64,000 nucleotides of DNA. Source: Rhizorhabdus dicambivorans. Lineage in GTDB: Bacteria > Pseudomonadota > Alphaproteobacteria > Sphingomonadales > Sphingomonadaceae. Positions 55,382 to 64,000 of this stretch are shown piece after piece; positions within the stretch are counted from its first letter, which is position 1; the number at the start of each line of letters is the position of its first letter. The DNA lies in contig NZ_CP023449.1 in NCBI RefSeq assembly GCF_002355275.1, positions 3,264,001-3,328,000 on the forward strand, written 5' to 3'. Position numbers and translations under genes: made by a program. The notes under the pieces are model-generated. The model was not told the DNA's origin and did not search any database. It was given only the letters and a program-made list of their open reading frames with translations.

Positions 55382-55597
55382 TCACCCCCGTCCTCTATTG
55401 CGCGTGAAGCTTCGGTCGCTGTCCAAAAAAGCGGCGAGCATCGCTGGGATCAGTTCGACCACCGGCTCGTCGCGGCCATAGGTACTGGCGTAGAGCGCTG
55501 CGTATTCGGTGAGTGCTAGATGCAAATCCGGCATGACCGAGATGTTGAGCTTCACCGGATTGCGATCCGGAAGCTGGGGCAGCTTGAGGTCAGCCAT
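55382..55597 (-). CDS. DUF2274 domain protein
   Basis: A 71-residue protein (KLNISVMPDLHLALTEYAAL, then VVELIPAMLAAFLDSDRSF), the DUF2274 pattern found directly after trbI in P-type conjugation clusters. The ATG at 55597 is one base beyond the trbI stop. Exact role in transfer unknown; resembles a ribbon-helix-helix-sized DNA-binding protein. Confidence 0.85.
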   Translation of the reverse strand: MADLKLPQLPDRNPVKLNISVMPDLHLALTEYAALYASTYGRDEPVVELIPAMLAAFLDSDRSFTRNRGRG

Positions 55598-55598
55598 T

Positions 55599-56801
55599 TC
55601 AACGCTCCTTCTCGCGCCAAGGCGCGAGGATGAGATCTTTGTGGACGACAAGCCGGACCGTTGCGCCGGGCCGGATCGCGATCGTCGGCTGGATATTGAG
55701 ATTGCGCGAGGTAAGCTGATCGCCGGCGCGCGACACATTCTGCTGCGTCGACTCCCGGATCGCCTGGACGAGGTCGCTCTCGCCAGACACCGTCAGCTGC
55801 GATCCCACCCCGAGCAATGTGGACAGCGCCACACCCTTGAGCAGTGCCCAGGTGTGAAAATCGACCTTGTCCTGAAGGCCAGCGTAGCCCGACGCGTCGG
55901 TCGCCGGCACGTTGTCGATCCGGAGCGAACTGCCGTCCGGAAACATGATCCGCTGCCAGACGACCAGCGCGCGCTTCTGACCAAAAGCCACGACGCTGTC
56001 GTAGCTGCCGATCAGCCGCGAGCCTTGCGGAATGAGCAGTATGCGGCCGGTCGGGCTGTCGAACACCGGACTTGTCACCTGCGCGGTAACGAGGCCGGGC
56101 AAGTCGGACCGAAGACCCGTGATCAGGCTCGCCGAGATCACGCTGCCCGCCGACAGGAGATACGGCGAAGGTGCAGCGGTCAGTGCGTGCGGATTGACAT
56201 CACCACTTTGATCGAGTGTGCCAACGAACTGAGCCTTCCGACCCTGCGCGTTCGGATCACGATCCGGATCGAGTGTCGGGCTGGCAGCGCCTGTCGGAGC
56301 CGGGGCCGGAACGGCCGCTGCATCGGTCTCCGCCGTTGGCGGCGGTGCCGAACGTCCCTGCACGAGCACACCCGATTCTCGCGCGGCTTTCAGTTCTGCG
56401 AGCCGACGTTCGGGCTCCTGCGCTGCCGCTTGGCCGGCGGCATCGACGCTCGAACCGGTCTCCGCAGCCATCTGACGCTGGTGCTCGAGGATCGGGCGAC
56501 CGAGGTCTCCCGGCAGCGGCGGGCCGAGCTTCGGAACATCGCCATAGGTCGACGGCAGGCCGTTCAGCGAGTCTGTCGATGGCCGATTGCTCGGCTCGGA
56601 CAGTTCCTGCCGATCGGCCACCGTGCCGAACACGCGCGGCTTTAGCGCGACCCAGGCGACCGCCATCAGGCTGATAGAACCCAACGCAGCAATGGCGACG
56701 ATGACGCCCCGGCGAAAGCGGATGGCGCGCGCCGGTCTTGCCCGGATCGCCAGTGTCTCCGGATCCACTTTCGGGGCGGGCGCAATAACAGCCTCGGTCA
56801 T
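55599..56801 (-). CDS. trbI: Conjugal transfer protein TrbI (VirB10-like)
   Basis: Inner-to-outer-membrane scaffold of the mating-pair channel, 400 residues. One transmembrane helix (VIVAIAALGSISLMAVAWVA, residues 33-52), a Pro/Ala-rich periplasmic linker (about 100-190), and the VirB10 beta-barrel with LLIPQGSRLIGSYDS and TIAIRPGATVRLVVHKDLIL. Its start overlaps the trbG stop (ATGA-type). Confidence 0.95.
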   Translation of the reverse strand: MTEAVIAPAPKVDPETLAIRARPARAIRFRRGVIVAIAALGSISLMAVAWVALKPRVFGTVADRQELSEPSNRPSTDSLNGLPSTYGDVPKLGPPLPGDLGRPILEHQRQMAAETGSSVDAAGQAAAQEPERRLAELKAARESGVLVQGRSAPPPTAETDAAAVPAPAPTGAASPTLDPDRDPNAQGRKAQFVGTLDQSGDVNPHALTAAPSPYLLSAGSVISASLITGLRSDLPGLVTAQVTSPVFDSPTGRILLIPQGSRLIGSYDSVVAFGQKRALVVWQRIMFPDGSSLRIDNVPATDASGYAGLQDKVDFHTWALLKGVALSTLLGVGSQLTVSGESDLVQAIRESTQQNVSRAGDQLTSRNLNIQPTIAIRPGATVRLVVHKDLILAPWREKER

Positions 56802-57727
56802 GCGCGCTTGCCCTTCCGGGCCGGATGGCCGTCGACAACGCGGTCAATGCGAACGATCTGCTGCTTTTTCGTGCCAAGCCGCAACTCGGCGGCGTCGAAG
56901 ATCCGGTCGACGACATAGTAGCGACCACGGACGCGATAGTTGACCAACTCGGCTTCCCCGGTCGGGCCGACGACGAAAAGTGGCGGAGCCTCGCCAACCG
57001 CAATGCTGGCGGGGAACTCGATGAAGGTCTGCCGCCCGTCGTCGAACGCGCGGAGCGGCCGCCATGCCGGCTGGTCACCACTGACCGCGTAGTTGAAACG
57101 CAGGTTGTCGACCGTGAGCCCTTCCGAGACCGGCGCCGCTGCGGCAGCCTGTTCGGCGGCCCGTCGCAGGGCGATCAGCTGGTCGGCCGGATAGGTCCAG
57201 GACAGCGCGGCCATCGCGGTGCGCGACGTCGCGGTGAGCTGGAGGTGATAGCTGCGCCGATCGGTCGTGATGACGAGGTTCGTCGCAAGCCCCGAGGCGA
57301 ACGGCTTCGCCAATATGTGCGTCCGCTTGTCTGCACCGGCCCCGCTCGTCGTGTCGCCGATGACCCAGCGCACCGTGTCGCCGGCTGCGACCGCTATGAG
57401 ATTCTCTCCCGGCTGAAGGGCAATATCGGTAACGGCGCCGGGCGCCGTGTAGACCTGGTAGATCGTGCCGTCGGAGAAGGGATAGACCTGCACGGCATTC
57501 ACGAAAGCCTGCGCCGTCGGTTGCTGCGTCGCTGCGCGATTGGCGGTTGCCACTCGCGCCACCGCCGGACTGACTGGCTTTCGGACCCGTGCATGACGGA
57601 CGGAGGGTTTCGGGGCGGATTGCTTGTCGGCGGCGGCAGGCGCTGCCGGCGACGGTGCCGCGGTATTCTGGGCGGCGGCGGAGGTGGCGCAAAGGGCCAA
57701 TGCCGATACGGCAAGGATCATCTTCAT
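56798..57727 (-). CDS. trbG: Conjugal transfer protein TrbG (VirB9-like)
   Basis: Outer-membrane core-complex protein, 309 residues, with signal peptide (cut after TSAAAQ). Typical VirB9 elements: IYQVYTAPGAVTDIALQPGE, VRWVIGDTTSG, HLQLTATSRTAMAALSWTYP and FDDGRQTFIEFPASI. The ATG at 57727 overlaps the trbF stop. Confidence 0.95.
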   Translation of the reverse strand: MKMILAVSALALCATSAAAQNTAAPSPAAPAAADKQSAPKPSVRHARVRKPVSPAVARVATANRAATQQPTAQAFVNAVQVYPFSDGTIYQVYTAPGAVTDIALQPGENLIAVAAGDTVRWVIGDTTSGAGADKRTHILAKPFASGLATNLVITTDRRSYHLQLTATSRTAMAALSWTYPADQLIALRRAAEQAAAAAPVSEGLTVDNLRFNYAVSGDQPAWRPLRAFDDGRQTFIEFPASIAVGEAPPLFVVGPTGEAELVNYRVRGRYYVVDRIFDAAELRLGTKKQQIVRIDRVVDGHPARKGKRA

Positions 57728-58533
57728 GGACGGGTCTCCGTGCTGGGCTGCGCGGGCGCAGCGAGGTTGGGATCGAGCGGCGATCCGAGCGGCAGGGCGG
57801 GCACCGTCGGCGTCGAGATCAGCGGCGCTGATGGGCGCGGCTGCGATGGCGGATCGAGCTCGCGGCTCCAGTCGACCGCATCGACATAGACGCCGAGCGG
57901 ATTCCTGCGGAGCGTGTCGGCATCCCTCGGCGGCTTCATCGCCACCGTGAGGATTGCGGTCCAACGGGATGTGCCGGCTTCCGCGCCACGCTCATAAGCC
58001 GTTTCGGCCCATTTGACCTGGAACGAGCGATCGGATGCCCGCACCACGCTGGTGACCTGCACTGACACCGTCTTCTCGCCGATGCTGGCGAAAGGGTCGG
58101 CGCCACGCGCATAGTCCCCAAGGAACTGGGCGCCCCGCTTGGTGGTGAAATCATAGGCTTCGAGCCAGTTCTGGCGCGTCAGGACCGGATCGAGCGACCG
58201 CCCCCGGACATGAGCGATGAAGTGCGAAAGGTGCCATGCGATCTGCGGGTCGGTCGGATGATAACCGGCCTCGGCTTCGGAGACGGCGTGCGCCTCACCG
58301 AGCCGGTCGACCTCGACAACGTAAGGCGTCACCCGGCTCTGCGTCGATTGCCAGACGACGCCGGCGGAGAGGCCCCCGGTCAGTGCCAGGCAACCGAAGG
58401 CCATCAGCCGCCAGTTTCGTGCCTGCACTCGTGCGGAGCCGATGCGTTCATCCCAGACCTGGCCGGCGCGCTGATAGGGCGTCTCGGGCTCCGGGGTTCG
58501 TCCATAGCGCTGGAGGGCGCGCTTGAAGATCAT
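57724..58533 (-). CDS. trbF: Conjugal transfer protein TrbF (VirB8-like)
   Basis: Bitopic inner-membrane assembly factor, 269 residues. N-terminal TPYQRAGQVWDERIGSARVQ, one helix (LMAFGCLALTGGLSAGVV, about 42-60), then the NTF2-like periplasmic VirB8 domain (DPQIAWHLSHFIAHVRGRS; SFQVKWAETAYERG). The C-terminal Pro-rich tail is unstructured. Overlaps trbL and trbG by 4 bp each. Confidence 0.95.
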   Translation of the reverse strand: MIFKRALQRYGRTPEPETPYQRAGQVWDERIGSARVQARNWRLMAFGCLALTGGLSAGVVWQSTQSRVTPYVVEVDRLGEAHAVSEAEAGYHPTDPQIAWHLSHFIAHVRGRSLDPVLTRQNWLEAYDFTTKRGAQFLGDYARGADPFASIGEKTVSVQVTSVVRASDRSFQVKWAETAYERGAEAGTSRWTAILTVAMKPPRDADTLRRNPLGVYVDAVDWSRELDPPSQPRPSAPLISTPTVPALPLGSPLDPNLAAPAQPSTETRP

Positions 58534-59852
58534 GAGTCGTCCCTTTCCTTGATATCGGGGGTTGCGGAGGCGCCGCCGCGATCGCCCTGCTGGAGGGTGT
58601 GCAGGGCAATCTGGCGGTGGTGACGGGCCGTCTGCTGATTGCGCATGGCGCGTGCCCAGCCGGGGGCGCCGTCGTCGGTCGCAGACTGCGACGCGCCATC
58701 GCCGGCCGTGCGGTTGAGCGCGTTCCACGCGGCGGCGCGACCTTGCGACGCCGCCTCGCGAAGACCGAAGGCGTTGGAGACTCGATCGCGTGCGGCATTA
58801 CCGGCTGCGCGCGCCACGCCGCTCATTCCGGCGCCCATCGTCGGTGCTGCGGCGGTTTCCTTGCCAAGCGTATAGGCGGCCGAGGCGGCCGATCCCATCG
58901 AAGTGCCGGCGCGGACCGCGCCGAGAGCAGCGCCGCCCAGGGCGCGCGCGCCTGCCACGGTCGCGCCGCCGGCAAGCATGGTGATGCCCGCCGCACCGAC
59001 GGTGGTACCAAGCGCGGCCCCGGCCCCGAGCTGCGGCGCGCCGGAGACCAGGCCGGACGCGATGCCGGGACCGAAGATGCCCAGGCCGAAGATCGTCAGG
59101 CTGGCGAGTGTCAGGCTCATGGCCTGCGCGATGTCTGGTTCCTGCCCCTGCAAGGCGCTGGTGAACTCGGTGAAGAAGTTCGAGCCGATGCCGACGATGA
59201 CGGCGAGCACCATGACCTTGATGCCGGACGACACGACATTGCCGAGCACGCGCTCGGCAAGGAAGCTGGTCCGGTTCCAGAGCGCGAACGGCACGAGGAT
59301 GAAGCCGGCCAGCGAGGTCAGCTTGAACTCGATAATTGTCACGAACATCTGCACCGCAAGGATGAAGAAGGTGATGATCACGATCGCCCAGGCGAAAAGC
59401 AGCACGGCGATCGTCAGGAAATTGTCGAAGAAGGTCGTGAACCCCATCAACTGCGACACCTGCTGGAGCAGCGGCCACGCGGCCGAGAAGCCGGTGCCGG
59501 CAAGTCGCCCGGGCTTGAGAAGATCGGCGGCGGTCAACGTGCCACCACCGGCGGTGAGACCTGCCTGCGCGAACGACCGGAAGATGATGTCGCCGAGCGT
59601 CGAGAAGCTGTTCAGGATGAACGCGAACGTGCCAATGTAGAGGATCTTCTTGAGGAAGCGGCCGATGACGTTGTCCTCGCCGCCCATCGCCCAGAACAGC
59701 CCGGCAAGCGTGATGTCGATGCCGATCAGGGTGACGGTCAGGAAGCGGACGTCGCCGCCGAGCAGCCCGAAGCCGGCATCGATATAGGTGATGAACGCCT
59801 GCATGAAGCGATCGATGACATTGAGATCATTCACGTCGGACAAGTCCTGCAA
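58530..59852 (-). CDS. trbL: P-type conjugative transfer protein TrbL (VirB6-like)
   Basis: Polytopic inner-membrane channel protein, 440 residues. About six helices in residues 30-300 (FLTVTLIGIDITLAGLFWAM; FTTFFDNFLTIAVLLFAWA). The C-terminal 140 residues are Ala/Gly-rich and hydrophilic. The start is uncertain: ATG at 59852 or GTG six codons later (VNDLNVIDRFMQ), which is the more usual family start. Confidence 0.94.
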   Translation of the reverse strand: MQDLSDVNDLNVIDRFMQAFITYIDAGFGLLGGDVRFLTVTLIGIDITLAGLFWAMGGEDNVIGRFLKKILYIGTFAFILNSFSTLGDIIFRSFAQAGLTAGGGTLTAADLLKPGRLAGTGFSAAWPLLQQVSQLMGFTTFFDNFLTIAVLLFAWAIVIITFFILAVQMFVTIIEFKLTSLAGFILVPFALWNRTSFLAERVLGNVVSSGIKVMVLAVIVGIGSNFFTEFTSALQGQEPDIAQAMSLTLASLTIFGLGIFGPGIASGLVSGAPQLGAGAALGTTVGAAGITMLAGGATVAGARALGGAALGAVRAGTSMGSAASAAYTLGKETAAAPTMGAGMSGVARAAGNAARDRVSNAFGLREAASQGRAAAWNALNRTAGDGASQSATDDGAPGWARAMRNQQTARHHRQIALHTLQQGDRGGASATPDIKERDDS

Positions 59853-59863
59853 GAGGTGGGATG

Positions 59864-59903
59864 CCGCGGGGCGAGACCGGGGGAGCGAAGCCCCGCCCCG
59901 CGG
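59864..59903 (-). repeat. GC-rich hairpin between trbJ and trbL
   Basis: CCGCGGGGC (59864-59872) pairs with GCCCCGCGG (59895-59903). It fills the only sizeable gap of the trb operon (96 bp), where trbK would be expected in related clusters. Confidence 0.65.
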
Positions 59904-59948
59904 CGGACGGCGGCGGGAGGCGGACCGCCACCGCCCCGACCGGCGCGC

Positions 59949-60695
59949 CTACTGGGGGGTGTAGGAGGTGCCGGAACCGAGAAACTTCTTGGTCGCCGCC
60001 TGCGCATCGATCTGCGCCTGCGCCTGCCGCGCGCGCTCGATCGTCTCGGCGCGATACTGGGCGGCCATCATGTTCTGGATCTGGAACTGCTGCTTGGCGC
60101 TGAGCGCGAGCAGCTGGTTGGTGGCCTGCTGCGCTTGCAAGGATCCTTCGGCACCTTGGCTTTTCGCGACCAGCGAAGACAAGGTCTGGGCATCGGCCGC
60201 GACGTTTTCGGCGACCTGCGCCTGCACAGTCATCGTGTGCTGGTAGGCGGTCATGGCGGTATCGAGGCGAGAGCGCGCAGCAACGACCTGATCGTTCATC
60301 CGCAATGCCTGGCCGAAGCTCTGCGGGAAGAGCTGGTGGAACTGCTGGTCGAGACCGGAGACCTGGAGCCGGATGCCCTGGGCTTGCCCCATCAGGCGAT
60401 CGACCTGCTGCAGCGCCTGGGTCAGCGCCTGCAGCTCGGGGAAATCGATCGTCGCCAGGTTCTTCGCCTGGTTGATCAGGCTCTGCGCCTGATTCTGGAG
60501 CGACTGGATCTGGTTGTTGATCTGGGTCAGCGTGCGGGCCGCGGTGAGCAGGTTCTGGCTGTAGTTGCTGGGATCGAACACGGTCAGCTGCGCATGGGCC
60601 GGCGTGGTCGTCAGGCTCAGGCCGACGGCGAGCGAACCGATGGCGCTCATGCCGAGCGCGCTCGCGATCAGGTATTTGCGGGTGAGGAAACGCAT
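59949..60695 (-). CDS. trbJ: P-type conjugative transfer protein TrbJ (VirB5-like)
   Basis: Periplasmic or pilus-tip protein of 248 residues with signal peptide (cut after PAHA). The mature part is Gln-rich and coiled-coil forming (LTQINNQIQSLQNQAQSLIN; MTAYQHTMTVQAQVAENVAA). ATG at 60695; the open frame upstream is noise. It lies 11 bp after trbE. Confidence 0.94.
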   Translation of the reverse strand: MRFLTRKYLIASALGMSAIGSLAVGLSLTTTPAHAQLTVFDPSNYSQNLLTAARTLTQINNQIQSLQNQAQSLINQAKNLATIDFPELQALTQALQQVDRLMGQAQGIRLQVSGLDQQFHQLFPQSFGQALRMNDQVVAARSRLDTAMTAYQHTMTVQAQVAENVAADAQTLSSLVAKSQGAEGSLQAQQATNQLLALSAKQQFQIQNMMAAQYRAETIERARQAQAQIDAQAATKKFLGSGTSYTPQ

Positions 60696-60706
60696 CACTT
60701 TACTCC

Positions 60707-63139
60707 TTATGCTTGGGGAGCGGGGAAATCGGGAAGAAGGTCGGCGGCCCAGCCGAGGCCGGCACCGACGAGGAAGCGCGCGGCGAAATCCACCTGACCG
60801 CCCTCGGCGATCATCGCGTCGATCCGCGCCTGGGTGGCCGGATCGGAGGCGCCGCAAAGCGTGAGCGCGACCGGCCCAAGCCCCAGCTCGAACAGCCGGT
60901 TGCCGCGCGCCGATTGCAGATAATATTGCCGCTTCGGCGTCGCGCGGCTGACAAGCTCGATCTGGCGGACGTTCAGCCCGAACCGCTCATAGGCCTCGCG
61001 ACTCTGCGGCTCGATCGCACGGTCATTGGGCAGCAATATGCGCTGCGGGCAGCTCTCGATGATGGCGGGCGCGATGCTGCTCGAGGCAATGTCAGCAAGA
61101 CTCTGGGTCGCGAACAGCACCGCGACGTTCTTCTTGCGCAGCACCTTCAGCCATTCGCGGATGCGCGCGGCAAACAGCGGATGATCGAGGAAGATCCAGG
61201 CCTCGTCCAGGATCAACAGTGTCGGCCGGCCGTTGAACCGCTCCTCCAGTCGGTGGAAGAGGTAAGTCAGCACCGGCGCGACCACGCCGGTCTGACCCAT
61301 CAGCGCTTCGGTCTCGAAGCACTGGACATCGGCGAAGGCGAGATGCTGTTCGGCCGCGTCGAGCAGCCGCCCATAGGGGCCGTCGAGCGTGTAGGCGCCG
61401 AGCGCGGTCCGCAGCGCATTCGACTGGAGCAGCAGAGTGAGGCCGGTCAGTGTCCGTTCCTCGGGAGGAGCCGAAGCAAGGCTGCCGAGCGCGGACCAGA
61501 CCGCGTCCTTGACCTCGGGCGTAACGATCACTCGCTCGTGCGCTAGCAGCGCGGCGATCCATTCTGCGGCCCAGCTCCGCTCGGTGGCATCGTCGATCCG
61601 CCGCAGGGGCTGAAACGCCAGCGTTTCGCCGGCATCGGCCCCCAATCCGAGCGCGTGATGCGCGCCTCCCATCGCCAGCACCGCGGCGCGTGCGGAGAAT
61701 CCCTTGTCGAAGATGTAGACCTGCGAGTCCGCGTATCGCCGGAACTGAAGCGCAATCAGCGCGAGCAGGACGGACTTGCCGGCGCCAGTCGGCCCGACCA
61801 CGAGCATGTGTCCGACGTCGCCGACATGGGTCGAAAGGCGGAACGGCGTCGAACCCGCCGTGCTGGCGTGGAGCAACGGTGGTCCGTCGAGATGCGCGTT
61901 CCGCGCTGGTCCTGCCCAGACCGACGACAGCGGCATGACGTGCGCGAGGTTCAGCGTGTGGACGAGCGGCTGCCGGACATTGGCATAGACTTGGCCGGGC
62001 AGCGACGACAGCCATGCCTCGACCGCGTTCACGCCCTCGCGGATCGTCGTGAACCCGAGCCCGTTGACGATCCGCTCGACCTGCCGGACCTTGTCCTCGA
62101 CCCGGCCGCGATCGGCGTCGGTCACCGTTATCGTCGTGGTCAGATAGCCGAATGCGACATGATCGCCGCCGAGGACCTGGAGCGCGAGATCGGCGTCGAC
62201 CACCTTGTTGTCGGCGTCGGTATCGAGCAGCTGCGAGGGCTGGTTGTACATGATCTCGCGCAGCAGCGCGGTGATCGACTTGCGCTTGTTGAACCACTGC
62301 CGCCGCAGCCGGGTCAGCGCCTTGGTCGCATCGCTCTTGTCGAGCGCGATGAAGCGCGTGACCCAGCGATAGGCGAAATCCTGATGGTTGAGCGCGTCGA
62401 GGATTCCCGGCCGGCTCATGCTCGGAAATCCGAGAACGGTCAGCGTGCGGATATGCGTGTCGCCAAGCCGCGGCTCGAGACCGCCCGTCAGCGGGGTGTC
62501 GGTGAGCAGCGCGTCGAGATAGATCGGCGTCTCCGGGACGGCGACACGATGCTGGCGGCACGAAACGGTGCCGTGCAGGAACGTCAATGTCTCTGCGTCG
62601 TCGAGCGCTCGTACCTCGGGCATGAAGCTGCCAAGGAGATCGAGCGCGCGATCGCTCTCGACAATGAAGCTGGCGAGCGCGCCATGCCAGTCACGGCCTT
62701 TGTCAGCTTCGGGGCGTTCGACCAGCGATCTGCCCGCCGCCTCGGCGCTGTCCGGCGTCGGAAGCCAAGTCAGGGTCAGATAGTAGCGGCTCTCGTAATG
62801 CTCGCCCTCGGCAAGGAAGTTGGCGCGCCGCTCCTGATCGACCAGCCATGATGCCGGGTCGGGAAAGGCGCTGTCGGGATAGGCGGACGCTTCTCGCCGC
62901 TCCGCTTCGAAGAACAGCGCCCAGCCGGTGCCGAAACGCTTGAGCACGTTGTTGGCCCGCGCGCAGGCGGAGATCAGCTCGGCTTCGGTCGCGGATTCGA
63001 GATCGGGTCCGCGAAACCGGAGCGTGCGCTGGAAGCTGCCATCCTTGTTGAGGACGACGCCCGGCGCGATCAGTGCCGCCCAGGGAAGATGGTCCGCCAG
63101 CCGGTCCGACCGGTGGCGATATTCGGAAAGGTTCAGCAC
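60707..63139 (-). CDS. trbE: Conjugal transfer ATPase TrbE (VirB4-like)
   Basis: Cytoplasmic ATPase that powers pilus assembly and substrate transfer, 810 residues. N-terminal VLNLSEYRHRSDRLADHLPW, Walker A VVGPTGAGKSVLLALIA (about 435), Walker B LLILDEAWIFLDHPLF (about 650) and FATQSLADIASSS after it. Starts with GTG at 63139, inside the last codons of trbD; the upstream in-frame ATG is out of family. Complete. Confidence 0.97.
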   Translation of the reverse strand: MLNLSEYRHRSDRLADHLPWAALIAPGVVLNKDGSFQRTLRFRGPDLESATEAELISACARANNVLKRFGTGWALFFEAERREASAYPDSAFPDPASWLVDQERRANFLAEGEHYESRYYLTLTWLPTPDSAEAAGRSLVERPEADKGRDWHGALASFIVESDRALDLLGSFMPEVRALDDAETLTFLHGTVSCRQHRVAVPETPIYLDALLTDTPLTGGLEPRLGDTHIRTLTVLGFPSMSRPGILDALNHQDFAYRWVTRFIALDKSDATKALTRLRRQWFNKRKSITALLREIMYNQPSQLLDTDADNKVVDADLALQVLGGDHVAFGYLTTTITVTDADRGRVEDKVRQVERIVNGLGFTTIREGVNAVEAWLSSLPGQVYANVRQPLVHTLNLAHVMPLSSVWAGPARNAHLDGPPLLHASTAGSTPFRLSTHVGDVGHMLVVGPTGAGKSVLLALIALQFRRYADSQVYIFDKGFSARAAVLAMGGAHHALGLGADAGETLAFQPLRRIDDATERSWAAEWIAALLAHERVIVTPEVKDAVWSALGSLASAPPEERTLTGLTLLLQSNALRTALGAYTLDGPYGRLLDAAEQHLAFADVQCFETEALMGQTGVVAPVLTYLFHRLEERFNGRPTLLILDEAWIFLDHPLFAARIREWLKVLRKKNVAVLFATQSLADIASSSIAPAIIESCPQRILLPNDRAIEPQSREAYERFGLNVRQIELVSRATPKRQYYLQSARGNRLFELGLGPVALTLCGASDPATQARIDAMIAEGGQVDFAARFLVGAGLGWAADLLPDFPAPQA

Positions 63140-63405
63140 GCGAGATAGCCCCTCTGGCGAAGATGACGGATGAGGACGGGCGCGAAGTCCGGGTCGCGGC
63201 GCGCGGCGAACACGGCGATGCTGTGTCCGACAGCCCAGAGCACCAGGCCGGCGATCCATTGCTGGAGCCCGAGCCCGATCGCGGCGGCGACCGTGCCGTT
63301 GACGATCGCCAGTCCGCGCGGTGCGCCGCCGAGCAGGATCGGCGACCCGAGGCTCCCGTGGATGGGAGCCTCGAATCCTTCCAGATGTTGGCCGGCGCCG
63401 ATCAC
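63133..63405 (-). CDS. trbD: Conjugal transfer protein TrbD (VirB3-like)
   Basis: A 90-residue inner-membrane protein. HGSLGSPILLGGAPRGLAIV and a double hydrophobic stretch (GTVAAAIGLGLQQWIAGLVL) followed by RRDPDFAPVLIRHLR are the VirB3 pattern. Starts with GTG at 63405 overlapping the trbC stop, and overlaps trbE by 7 bp. Confidence 0.93.
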   Translation of the reverse strand: MIGAGQHLEGFEAPIHGSLGSPILLGGAPRGLAIVNGTVAAAIGLGLQQWIAGLVLWAVGHSIAVFAARRDPDFAPVLIRHLRQRGYLAC

Positions 63406-63743
63406 GCGATCAGCGCCCCGCCGCCGAAGCTGAAGAAGCTGAGGAAGAAGCTTGACGCCGCGAACGCGATTGACAGGCCGAACACGATCTGGATCAGTCG
63501 GCGGAATCCTCCGCTGCTCTCGCCGAACGCCAGCGTCAGGCCGGTCACGATGATGACGATCACGGCGACGATCTTGGCGACCGGTCCCTGCACCGATTCC
63601 AGCACCTGCTGGAGCGGCTGCTCCCAGGGCATTCCCGACCCCGCCGCCTCGGCGGAATTGCTGATGGCGAGGGTCAGGCCGATGGCGACACCGACGAGAA
63701 AGGTGGAACTGCGGGACGGAATCTTGGCAAGCTGCATTGTCAT
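63402..63743 (-). CDS. trbC: Conjugal transfer protein TrbC (pilin, VirB2-like)
   Basis: Prepilin of 113 residues. A long signal/leader (to AEAAGSG), then two hydrophobic helices (VAKIVAVIVIIVTGLTLAF; LSIAFAASSFFLSFF). The region GSGMPWEQPLQQVLESVQGP between leader and helix 1 is the usual pilin start. ATG at 63743 overlaps trbB by 4 bp. Confidence 0.93.
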   Translation of the reverse strand: MTMQLAKIPSRSSTFLVGVAIGLTLAISNSAEAAGSGMPWEQPLQQVLESVQGPVAKIVAVIVIIVTGLTLAFGESSGGFRRLIQIVFGLSIAFAASSFFLSFFSFGGGALIA

Positions 63744-64000
63744 TCTCCTTGGGGGTTGGCGGGGTTGAGGAGATCGGCGAGCGCGTAGCTGCCGGTGTCC
63801 GGGTCGAGCCCGGCGACGCGCGCGATGCTGGCAATCCGGCGCTGGAGACCGCGGCCGGAGATGAAGACGATGATGTCGATCGCCTCGGCGATCAGTCGGC
63901 GCGGCACGGTGACCACCGCCTCCTGGACGAGGCCCTCGATGCGGTAGAGCGCCGACATGGCGCTGTTGGCGTGGACGGTGGCGATGCCGCCCGGGTGCCC
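63740..64000 (-). CDS. trbB: Conjugal transfer ATPase TrbB (VirB11-like), 5' part cut off
   Basis: Hexameric traffic ATPase; only the last 86 codons are in the window. The AAA+ His box GHPGGIATVHANSA is at the right edge, followed by LYRIEGLVQEAVVTVPRRL and IDIIVFISGRG, as in other TrbB proteins. The Walker A lies outside. traG and the relaxase would be expected further right. Confidence 0.93.
   Translation of the reverse strand, partial: GHPGGIATVHANSAMSALYRIEGLVQEAVVTVPRRLIAEAIDIIVFISGRGLQRRIASIARVAGLDPDTGSYALADLLNPANPQGE

Overview
The window looks like a chromosome segment of an alphaproteobacterium of the Sphingomonadaceae (Sphingomonas, Sphingobium or Rhizorhabdus type). The grounds are the high GC, the housekeeping gene content and order (ctaA next to rplM-rpsI; hom-glpX-recJ on one strand), an Ala/Pro-extended S9, two GGAAC-N16/17-CGTT promoters of the alphaproteobacterial EcfG stress sigma factor, and a GTTC-N7-GTYC type SOS box before recN. 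No species can be named from this alone.

Layout. 1-8.3 kb: the 5' part of a Tat-exported molybdenum hydroxylase, heme A synthase (ctaA), the rplM-rpsI operon with a clear terminator, then a run of small secreted proteins (two paralogues, a DUF6491 protein, a glycine-zipper protein) and an S41 protease operon. 8.3-13.6 kb: an MHS-type MFS transporter, tRNA-Glu, an NmrA-like protein and recJ. 13.7-16.3 kb: an insertion between recJ and glpX with lower GC, flanked by a 42-bp direct duplication of the glpX 3' end. It holds the broken start of an MmeI-like methyltransferase, an intact DUF3800 gene and a small phage-like gene pair. 16.3-25 kb: glpX, hom, a Gln-rich stress-type protein, an OsmC protein, an esterase, a probable glycoside hydrolase with an acyltransferase, and recN.

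25-33.7 kb is a signalling island between recN and ligA. It has a 1792-residue cytoplasmic hybrid histidine kinase with nine tandem 92-residue HAMP units, a translationally coupled second hybrid kinase (REC-PAS-kinase-REC), and a divergent operon of two DUF5985 membrane proteins and a small helical protein. 33.7-53.3 kb: racemase, ligA, DedA, aminotransferase, DEAD-box helicase, M20 peptidase, a TPR/GT41 O-GlcNAc-transferase-like protein, GST, the operon gltD-DUF2059-gltB, uppP, and an NDUFA9-like gene with an apparent one-base frameshift.

53.3-64 kb is the left end of an integrative and conjugative element inserted at the 3' end of tRNA-Leu(CAG). It has a P4-type tyrosine integrase preceded by nested palindromes, a cargo protein, then a leftward P-type (trb) conjugation operon (trbB-C-D-E-J-L-F-G-I, DUF2274, HTH) that runs off the right edge. 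No trbK is visible. Several families of palindromic intergenic repeats are scattered through the chromosomal part. No rRNA or CRISPR array is present.
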